From Alcanivorax sp. (lineage in GTDB: Bacteria > Pseudomonadota > Gammaproteobacteria > Pseudomonadales > Alcanivoracaceae): a DNA stretch of 64,000 nt. Each line of letters starts with the position of its first letter. The first letter of the stretch is position 1. The notes below the pieces were generated by a model, which saw nothing but the letters and a program-made list of their open reading frames with translations, did no database searches and was not told the origin of the DNA. Positions 57,678 through 64,000 of the stretch are shown here, one piece after another. A program made the position numbers and the translations under genes. Where the stretch lies: NCBI RefSeq assembly GCF_017794965.1, contig NZ_CP051240.1, positions 3,162,001 through 3,226,000 of the forward strand, given 5' to 3'.

Positions 57678-60023
57678 ATGCGTAGTATTGAACAGATCAT
57701 CGCCGAGGAAATCGGCTGTCAGGTACAACAAGTCAACGCCGCCGTCGGCCTGCTCGACGAAGGTGCCACTGTCCCCTTTATTGCCCGTTACCGCAAAGAG
57801 GTAACCGGCGGGCTGGATGACACCCAACTGCGGAATCTGGAAGAGCGGCTGCGCTACCTGCGCGAGATGGAAGAACGCCGCGAGGCCATCCTGAAGAGCA
57901 TCGCCGAGCAGGAAAAGCTCACTCCCGAGCTGGAGAAGGCCATCAAGGCGGCCGACACCAAGACCCGACTGGAAGATCTCTACCTGCCCTACAAGCCCAA
58001 GCGTCGCACCCGTGCCCAGATCGCCCGGGAAGCCGGCCTCGAGCCACTGGCCGACAGCCTGCTCAATGATCCCACCCAGGATCCGGAAGCACTGGCCGGC
58101 GGCTACCTGAACGAAGATCACAAGATCGCCTCCGCCAAGGACGCCCTGGACGGGGCCAAGCAGATCCTCATGGAGCGTTTTGCCGAAGACGCCGAGCTGC
58201 TTACCCGCCTGCGTACCTACCTGTGGGACAAGGCCCACATCCAGGCCAAGGTGGCCGACGGCAAGGAAAAGGACGGCGCCAAATTCAGCGACTACTTCGA
58301 TCACAGCGAAGCTCTCAAGGACATCCCCAGCCACCGCGCCCTGGCCCTGTTCCGTGGCCGCAATGAAGGCATCCTGCATGTCTCCATGGTGCTGCCGGAA
58401 GAACTGGAAACCGCGATCCCGCATCCCTGCGAGTCCATGGTCACCGCCGTGTCTGGCTGGAACCACGAAGGCCGCGCCGCCGATGACTGGCTCAAGGAAG
58501 TGATGCGCTGGACCTGGAAGATCAAGCTCAACACCCACCTGGAAACCGAACTGCTGGGCCGCGTGCGCGAGCTGGGCGAAGAAGAGGCCATCCAGGTATT
58601 TGCCCGCAACCTGAAGAGCCTGCTGATGGCCTCCCCGGCCGGCCCCAAGTGCACCATGGGCCTCGATCCGGGCCTGCGTACCGGGGTGAAGGTGGTGGTG
58701 GTGGACCCCACCGGCAAGCTGCTGGAGCACACCACCATCTTCCCGCACCAGCCGAAGAATCAGTGGGACCAGTCCCTGTCCGTACTGGCCGCCCTGTGCA
58801 TGAAGCACAAGGTGGAACTGATCGCCATCGGCAACGGTACCGCCAGCCGCGAAACCGACAAGCTGGCCGGTGAAGTGGTCAAGGCCAGCAAGGGCAACAT
58901 CCAGAAGATCATGGTCTCCGAAGCGGGCGCCTCGGTGTACTCCGCCTCCGAAACCGCGGCCCGGGAATTCCCTGATCTGGATGTATCCTTCCGTGGCGCC
59001 GTGTCCATCGCCCGTCGTCTGCAGGACCCGCTGGCCGAGCTGGTGAAAATCGATCCGAAGGCCATCGGGGTAGGCCAGTACCAGCATGACGTGAGCCAGG
59101 TGAAACTGTCCCGCTCCCTGGATGCGGTGGTGGAAGACTGTGTGAACTCCGTGGGCGTGGACGTGAACACCGCCAGCGCCCCGCTGCTGTCCCGCATTGC
59201 CGGCCTCAACAGCACCATCGCCGGCAACATCGTCACCTTCCGGGAAAAGAACGGCGCCTTTGGCAGCCGTGACGACCTCAAGCAGGTGCCGCGCCTGGGC
59301 GACAAGACCTTTGAACAGGCCGCCGGGTTCCTGCGCATCATGAACGGCGCCAACCCGCTGGATGGCTCCTCGGTGCACCCGGAAGCCTACCCGGTGGTGG
59401 AAAAGATCGCCGCCCAGCACGAGCGACCGCTCAAGGAAGTGATCGGTGACGTGCCCTTCCTGAAGAAGGTCAATGCCGCCGACTTCATCGATGACAGCTT
59501 CGGCCTGCCCACCGTCACCGACATCCTCAGCGAACTGGAAAAACCCGGTCGTGATCCTCGCCCGGAATTCAAGGCGGCGGTGTTCAAGGAAGGGGTGGAA
59601 ACCCTCAAGGACCTGAAGCCCTCCATGATCCTGGAAGGCACGGTAACCAACGTGACCAACTTCGGCGCCTTCGTGGACATCGGTGTTCACCAGGACGGTC
59701 TGGTGCATGTGTCCGCGCTGTCCGACAAGTTCGTTGAAGATCCGCACACCGTGGTCAAGCCCGGCGACATCGTCAAGGTGAAGGTGCTGGAGGTGGATCT
59801 GGACCGCAAACGCATCAGCCTGACCATGCGCATGGACGACCAGCCCCAGGAAAAGGCCGCCGGCCAACGTCCTGCCGGCGCCCGCCCTGGTGGCGGCCAG
59901 CGCCGCGGCGGAGGCAACAAGCCCCAGCGCGGTGGCGGTCAGCCGCAACAGGGCGGCGGCACCTTTGCCGACCTGTTCGCCAAGGCCAAGGAAGATCAGA
60001 AGAAGGGCAAAAAACGCCTGTAG
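57678..60023 (+). CDS. tex: Tex family S1 RNA-binding transcription accessory protein
   Basis: Cytoplasmic nucleic-acid-binding protein of 781 residues, length normal for Tex. In order: N-terminal Tex helix domain (IIAEEIGCQVQQVNAAVGLL, VPFIARYRKEVTGGLDD), YqgF/RNase H-like domain from about residue 325 (MGLDPGLRTGVKVVVVDPTG), helix-hairpin-helix segments (SVGVDVNTASAPLLSRIAGL, FGSRDDLKQVPRLG) and an S1 domain near 650-720 (LEGTVTNVTNFGAFVDIGVH). The C-terminal tail is Gly/Arg/Gln-rich low complexity. The role of Tex in transcription or RNA handling is incompletely defined. Confidence 0.95.
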   Translation: MRSIEQIIAEEIGCQVQQVNAAVGLLDEGATVPFIARYRKEVTGGLDDTQLRNLEERLRYLREMEERREAILKSIAEQEKLTPELEKAIKAADTKTRLEDLYLPYKPKRRTRAQIAREAGLEPLADSLLNDPTQDPEALAGGYLNEDHKIASAKDALDGAKQILMERFAEDAELLTRLRTYLWDKAHIQAKVADGKEKDGAKFSDYFDHSEALKDIPSHRALALFRGRNEGILHVSMVLPEELETAIPHPCESMVTAVSGWNHEGRAADDWLKEVMRWTWKIKLNTHLETELLGRVRELGEEEAIQVFARNLKSLLMASPAGPKCTMGLDPGLRTGVKVVVVDPTGKLLEHTTIFPHQPKNQWDQSLSVLAALCMKHKVELIAIGNGTASRETDKLAGEVVKASKGNIQKIMVSEAGASVYSASETAAREFPDLDVSFRGAVSIARRLQDPLAELVKIDPKAIGVGQYQHDVSQVKLSRSLDAVVEDCVNSVGVDVNTASAPLLSRIAGLNSTIAGNIVTFREKNGAFGSRDDLKQVPRLGDKTFEQAAGFLRIMNGANPLDGSSVHPEAYPVVEKIAAQHERPLKEVIGDVPFLKKVNAADFIDDSFGLPTVTDILSELEKPGRDPRPEFKAAVFKEGVETLKDLKPSMILEGTVTNVTNFGAFVDIGVHQDGLVHVSALSDKFVEDPHTVVKPGDIVKVKVLEVDLDRKRISLTMRMDDQPQEKAAGQRPAGARPGGGQRRGGGNKPQRGGGQPQQGGGTFADLFAKAKEDQKKGKKRL

Positions 60024-60141
60024 CCTTTAACTTCACGCACCCGGGCGCTGACTTCCCAGCGTCACGGGATTGCCCCATGATTGTCGGATTACCGTCACAC
60101 CCGCCGCCGGCACGACCCGGCGGCCCGGACCGGGCCCAGCC

Positions 60142-61704
60142 ATGAAACAACTGGAACAGCGAATCCACGCCCTGCTCGATGCCAATGCCGCCGCCACCCT
60201 GGCCGGCATCCGTCGCGGTATCGAGAAGGAAAGTCTGCGCATCACCACCGATGGCACCCTGGCGCAGACGCCACATCCTACGGCCCTGGGCTCCGCCCTG
60301 ACGCACCCCTACATCACCACGGATTATTCCGAGGCGCTGCTGGAATTCATTACCCCGCCCACCACCGAAGTCCACAAGCCGCTGGCCTTTTTGGAACAGC
60401 TGCACCGCTATGTGTACAGCCACATCGGTGACGAAGTGCTGTGGGTGAATTCCATGCCCTGCATGATCAGCAAGGACAGCGATGTACCCGTAGCCCAGTA
60501 CGGCAACTCCAATGTTGGCCGCATGAAGACCATCTACCGGGAAGGGCTGGGGCACCGTTACGGTCGCAAGATGCAGACTATCGCCGGCATCCACTACAAC
60601 TTTTCCTATCCGGAAACGTTCTGGCAGCTGCACCAGCAACTGGAAGGAGACGACGCGCCGCTGCAGACCTACATCTCGCGCCGCTACTTCGACCTGACCC
60701 GCAACTTCCAGCGCTACTCCTGGTTGCTGGTCTACCTGTTCGGCGCCTCTCCAGCGCTGTGCAAATCCTTCCTGGCCGGTCGCGAGCACCAGCTGGACAC
60801 CTTCGACCACACCCTCTACAAGCCTTTCGCCACCAGCCTGCGCATGAGTGATCTGGGTTACCAGAACAATGCCCAATCCTCACTGGCGATCAGCTACAAC
60901 AATCTGGATGAATACGTCGAGACCCTGACCCACGCCATCAAGACCCCGGAAGCAGCCTACGAGCGATTCGGCGTGAAAAATGCGGCCGGTAATTACCAGC
61001 AGCTCAACGCCAACATCCTGCAGATCGAGAACGAGTACTACTCCTCCATCCGCCCCAAGCGCACCATCAACTCCGGCGAACGTCCCACCACCGCCTTGCA
61101 GAAGCGCGGCGTGGAATACATCGAGATCCGTGCCCTGGATCTGAACCCGTTCGAACCGGTGGGTATCAACCAGCAGGAAATCCGCTTCCTGGACCTGTTT
61201 GCCACCTACTGTCTGCTGATGGAATCTCCCCAGCTGGAGGCCTGTGACCTCAACGCCAGCAAGTCCAACCTGCAGAAAGTGGTCTATGAAGGCCGCAACA
61301 CCAGCGTTGAACTGTGCCGCTGGGGCAAGGCCGTCAGCCTGAAGGACTGGGCCACGGAAAAACTGGAACAGATGCAGCCCATCGCCGAGCTGTTCGACCG
61401 CGCCCATGGCGGAAACGATTACGCCAACGCGCTGGCACGTCAGCAGGAAAAAGTGTCCACTCCGGACGCCACCCCTTCCGCCCGCATCCTGGAAAAACTG
61501 GAAGGTCGCGAGCAGAGTTTCTTCCAGTTCGCCATGAACCAGGCCCTCGCCCACCGCGATCACTTCCTTTCCCGCCAACGCTGCGACGACACCAACGCCA
61601 GACTGGAACAGCTGGCGGCCAGCAGTCTGGAAGAGCAGGCCACCCTCGACCAGACCGAGGAACCCTCCTTCGAGGAGTACCTGGCGGATTATTTCAGGGA
61701 TTGA
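60142..61704 (+). CDS. gshA: Glutamate-cysteine ligase GshA
   Basis: Catalyses ATP-dependent formation of gamma-glutamylcysteine, the first step of glutathione synthesis. The 520-residue length fits the gammaproteobacterial class (type 1). Typical segments are IRRGIEKESLRI near the N-terminus, the TDYSEALLEFITPP substrate strand, GLGHRYGRKMQTIAGIHYNF, and RGVEYIEIRALDLNPFEP. The ATG at 60142 is where homology begins. It is separated from tex by about 120 bp and may share its transcript. Confidence 0.95.
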   Translation: MKQLEQRIHALLDANAAATLAGIRRGIEKESLRITTDGTLAQTPHPTALGSALTHPYITTDYSEALLEFITPPTTEVHKPLAFLEQLHRYVYSHIGDEVLWVNSMPCMISKDSDVPVAQYGNSNVGRMKTIYREGLGHRYGRKMQTIAGIHYNFSYPETFWQLHQQLEGDDAPLQTYISRRYFDLTRNFQRYSWLLVYLFGASPALCKSFLAGREHQLDTFDHTLYKPFATSLRMSDLGYQNNAQSSLAISYNNLDEYVETLTHAIKTPEAAYERFGVKNAAGNYQQLNANILQIENEYYSSIRPKRTINSGERPTTALQKRGVEYIEIRALDLNPFEPVGINQQEIRFLDLFATYCLLMESPQLEACDLNASKSNLQKVVYEGRNTSVELCRWGKAVSLKDWATEKLEQMQPIAELFDRAHGGNDYANALARQQEKVSTPDATPSARILEKLEGREQSFFQFAMNQALAHRDHFLSRQRCDDTNARLEQLAASSLEEQATLDQTEEPSFEEYLADYFRD

Positions 61705-62194
61705 TGTGACGCCTGACGCCTGACGCCTTTTTGCGTCGGTACAACCCTCGCTATACCCCGCCGTAGGAGCGAGCCTGCTCGCGATCCGAGCCTAAGCGAG
61801 GTAAGGATTCCAGAGACGAGTTTCGAAGATCAAAAACTTGGGCCAGGCACGCGATTTGGGGTTTTGCCTTTCGAAACTCACAACTCATCGCCTCGTTGTC
61901 GCCGGTTCGCTCAGGCAAGCTGAGTCTCCTACAGCAGGCCATGCCATTTAAGAGTCGCCGAACTCAACGATCTGGAAGGCGTTTCCGTTCTTCAAAAAAC
62001 CAGAGAACTATTCCGGTTTTCCCGATCCAATCCACCGGGCCCGTAGCGTAATCCAAACCTGCGTCACACACTCCGTGACCATTCGTACACGTTGTTGCAC
62101 TTTGCCTGCGCTTCTCAACAAAAATGCGCATTGTCTCCCTATGCAATTCCCGTCGTGGTGCTAGTCTCAACGGAACCAAGCCGGGAGACTCAGG
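61705..62194. repeat. GACGCCT tandem words and a nested REP-type inverted repeat
   Basis: TGACGCCTGACGCCTGACGC (61708-61727) repeats the word GACGCCT three times right after the gshA stop and ends in a T run. Then GTAGGAGCGAGCCTGCTCGC (61763-61782) is mirrored by AGGCAAGCTGAGTCTCCTAC (61913-61932), enclosing the inner inverted pair GAGTTTCGAA (61818-61827) / TTCGAAACTC (61870-61879). The remaining 260 bases up to rmf show no gene and should hold the rmf promoter. Confidence 0.7.
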
Positions 62195-62389
62195 ATGACC
62201 CCGAACCAGCAACAGCGAGAAAAAGCGTACAACCAGGGGTGCATGTGGGGGCTCGGAGGGGGCGACAGCAATCGCTGCCCTTACACCGCCGAAGACCCAC
62301 TCACCGAATGGTGGTTCCAGGGCTGGGAAGCCGGCATTGATGCCTGGAACGAACGCAATTTGAAAGACAGCCAGATCCGTCAGGCCTGA
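62195..62389 (+). CDS. rmf: Ribosome modulation factor
   Basis: Small protein (64 residues) that dimerises 70S ribosomes into inactive 100S particles in stationary phase. The core AYNQGCMWGLGGGDSNRCPY, followed by WWFQGWEAG, corresponds to the Rmf pattern (A...G...G....CPY....W..GW). It is a little longer than E. coli Rmf, with an acidic-polar C-terminal tail. GGGAGACTCAGG precedes the ATG. It is a single gene with a long upstream region, as expected for a growth-phase-controlled gene. Confidence 0.9.
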   Translation: MTPNQQQREKAYNQGCMWGLGGGDSNRCPYTAEDPLTEWWFQGWEAGIDAWNERNLKDSQIRQA

Positions 62390-62531
62390 ATCCCTCCGGC
62401 CTCACACCGGGTCGCCGGCTTTGGCCACCTGGGCACAACGGCAATCCCCAACGGCCCCCTTGTCGTTATAGCCTTGCCGCCACCCACGCTTTTCCCTACC
62501 CTTCCGGCGTCAACGAACGAAAGAGCCCACC

Positions 62532-63035
62532 ATGACGTCCATGATCCCTGCTCCGCGACTACTCAATCTGCTTGCCCTGCTCGGCTGTATTGTGGCCATG
62601 GCGGGCGCCCTTTATCTGCAACATGTGGACGGTCTTGAACCCTGTCCCTTGTGTATTTTTCAGCGCGTGGGCGTGATGGCCGCGGCGCTGGTGCTGCTGG
62701 TGGCGGTCCTGCATGGCCCCAAACGGGTGGGCATACGGGTGTATGCCGTTCTCACCGCGCTGGCGTCCATGGGTGGCGGGGCCATCTCCATTCGCCATAT
62801 CTGGCTGCAGAGCCTGCCCGCTGACGAAGTCCCTGCCTGCGGGCCGGGCCTGGAATACATGCTGGATGTGTTTCCCCTGCAGAATGTGGTGCAGCAGGTG
62901 TTGGCCGGCTCCGGGGAATGTGCCGAACTGGACTGGAGCTTCCTCGGTCTGAGCCTGCCGGCCTGGACGCTGGTGGTCTTCTCCGGCCTGCTGCTGGTAG
63001 CCCTGATCCAGCTGTTCCGCCCATTGCCCCGCTGA
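62532..63035 (+). CDS. dsbB: Disulfide bond formation protein DsbB
   Basis: Inner-membrane quinone reductase of 167 residues that reoxidises DsbA. Four membrane helices are visible. The first redox pair is CPLC (EPCPLCIFQRVGVM) near residues 38-41. The second pair is formed by two periplasmic Cys (PACGPG and SGECAEL). It is followed after seven bases by lrgA on the same strand. Confidence 0.95.
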   Translation: MTSMIPAPRLLNLLALLGCIVAMAGALYLQHVDGLEPCPLCIFQRVGVMAAALVLLVAVLHGPKRVGIRVYAVLTALASMGGGAISIRHIWLQSLPADEVPACGPGLEYMLDVFPLQNVVQQVLAGSGECAELDWSFLGLSLPAWTLVVFSGLLLVALIQLFRPLPR

Positions 63036-63042
63036 CAGCAAC

Positions 63043-63411
63043 ATGATCGATGGCCTGCTGATCCTGCTGTTTTTCCAATTCCTCGGTGAGGTGCTCATTC
63101 GCCTTACCGGGCTGCCTTTGCCTGCCCCGGTGTTGGGCATGGTACTGCTGCTGATCGCTCTGCTGCTGAACGCGCCGTTCACCCAGCGCGTCGCCACCGC
63201 GGCAGGCACCCTGATCAAGCACATCAGCCTGCTGATCTTCCCGTTGGGTGTGGGCATCGTGCTGCAGTGGGACCGCTATCAGGAAAACGCTCTGGCGCTG
63301 GTGGTGGCCGTGGTGGGCGGCACCATCGTCAGCCTGATCCTGGTCACCCTGATGCTGAAATTGCTGATGGGCGGCAAGCACCGGGAAAAGGAGGACGGCC
63401 ATGGACACTGA
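63043..63411 (+). CDS. lrgA: CidA/LrgA family holin-like protein
   Basis: Small membrane protein of 122 residues with four hydrophobic segments (LLILLFFQFLGEVLIRLTGL, LPAPVLGMVLLLIALLL, HISLLIFPLGVGIVLQW, ALVVAVVGGTIVSLILVTLM). PLPAPVLGMVLL is the family signature. The family is linked to murein hydrolase control or small-molecule export; the role in Gram-negatives is open. It overlaps the next gene by 11 bases. Confidence 0.9.
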   Translation: MIDGLLILLFFQFLGEVLIRLTGLPLPAPVLGMVLLLIALLLNAPFTQRVATAAGTLIKHISLLIFPLGVGIVLQWDRYQENALALVVAVVGGTIVSLILVTLMLKLLMGGKHREKEDGHGH

Positions 63412-64000
63412 TCTGCAAGGTCTGGCCGGGCTGGTGCACACGCCCCTGTTTGGCATTCTCCTCACCCTGGCCAGCTACCAGTTCGCCCTGTGGGTGTACG
63501 GCAAAAGCAACAGCCTGCCCCTGTTCCACCCCTTCCTGGTGGCCTCCATTCCGGTTATCGTGGTGCTGCCACTGGTGGGCGTGGATTATGAGGAATACCG
63601 GCAACAGACCAGCCTGATCGCCTTCCTGCTTGGCCCCGCTACCGTGGCCCTGGCCTGGCCCCTCTATCGTCAGCTGCATACCGTGCGCAGCGTGCTGACA
63701 CCGCTCATCATCGCCACCCTGATTGGCGCCTTTATCGCCGCGGCCATTTCCGTAGGCCTGGCCTGGTGGCTGGGTGCCCCCGAAGACGTAATTGCCTCCC
63801 TGGCCCCCAAATCCATCACCACCCCCATCGCTGTGGAAGTGGTCAAATCCACCGGCGGCTCGGAATCCCTGGTGGCCGGCGCCGTGGCCATCACCGGCAT
63901 CGTCGGCGCCCTGGCTGCCGGCCCGATATACCGCCTGCTCAAGGTGAAGGATGACCGCATCCGCGGCTTTGCGCTGGGCCTGGTGGCCCATGCCATCGGC
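63401..64000 (+). CDS. lrgB: CidB/LrgB family protein (partial, cut by window end)
   Basis: The first 200 residues of an LrgB-type membrane protein. The family motif ALAPKSITTPIAVEV-type sequence (SLAPKSITTPIAVEVVKSTG) and GIVGALAAGPIYRLL, then GFALGLVAHAIG, are present. GGAGGA precedes the ATG, which lies inside the end of lrgA, so the pair is translationally coupled. The C-terminus lies beyond base 64000. Confidence 0.92.
   Translation, partial: MDTDLQGLAGLVHTPLFGILLTLASYQFALWVYGKSNSLPLFHPFLVASIPVIVVLPLVGVDYEEYRQQTSLIAFLLGPATVALAWPLYRQLHTVRSVLTPLIIATLIGAFIAAAISVGLAWWLGAPEDVIASLAPKSITTPIAVEVVKSTGGSESLVAGAVAITGIVGALAAGPIYRLLKVKDDRIRGFALGLVAHAIG

Noticed and set aside
57588..59948. A 786-codon minus-strand frame opposite tex, and a similar 662-codon frame opposite pckA (3581-5569).
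   Set aside because: Both lie antisense to well-conserved enzymes and have the Gly/His/Gln-rich composition of antisense shadows.
61751..61942. A 63-codon minus-strand gene downstream of gshA.
   Set aside because: It lies wholly in a nested REP-type repeat and has no ribosome site.

Overview
The window (about 60% GC, short intergenic gaps) reads as chromosome of a marine gammaproteobacterium. Gene order and sequence (cysQ-nudE / yrfG-hslR-hslO-pckA, type II ndh, ompR-envZ, tex, gshA, rmf, dsbB, pilH) point to the Alcanivorax/Marinobacter/Pseudomonas side of the class. This is inferred from protein families only; no 16S gene is present.

Layout. 1-6737: housekeeping genes for sulfur and nucleotide metabolism, heat-shock proteins Hsp15 and Hsp33, gluconeogenic PEP carboxykinase and NADH dehydrogenase II. 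7120-36151: a 29-kb block entirely on the minus strand. Its upstream half (26276-36151) is a tightly packed nine-gene operon: a small secreted protein, two large TPR proteins, a small TPR lipoprotein, a 94-aa secreted protein, one ExbB/TolQ/MotA-type channel protein, two ExbD/TolR-type stators and an AgmX/PglI-domain (TonB-like) protein. This is the gene content and order expected of the core Agl-Glt machine that powers Myxococcus gliding. A terminator follows. Then come a 13.2-kb gene for a roughly 4,400-residue secreted protein made of about 19 DUF11-type modules, and, translationally coupled to it, a 1,732-residue protein with three OmpA-like domains and a long C-terminal beta-barrel. Together they look like a proton- or sodium-driven trans-envelope motor next to a giant surface fibre and its outer-membrane anchor. 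I consider this the most interesting system here.

36482-46988: YihY-type membrane protein, lytic transglycosylase, PQQ-type sugar dehydrogenase, an unusual outer-membrane barrel with an N-terminal HExxH metallopeptidase-like domain, a CocE/NonD lipoprotein hydrolase and an MFS exporter. 46989-49412: a stack of palindromic repeats and an IS110-family element with a structured leader that may be its bridge RNA. 49413-56674: envZ-ompR and a divergent RND pump (adaptor plus permease with extra C-terminal membrane segments). 57155-64000: pilH, tex, gshA, rmf, dsbB and lrgAB (the last cut by the window end).

Intergenic DNA is unusually rich in inverted repeats of at least four unrelated sequence families. 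Several are built alike: short 7-8-bp words repeated in tandem, then inverted around a core, often touching stop codons.
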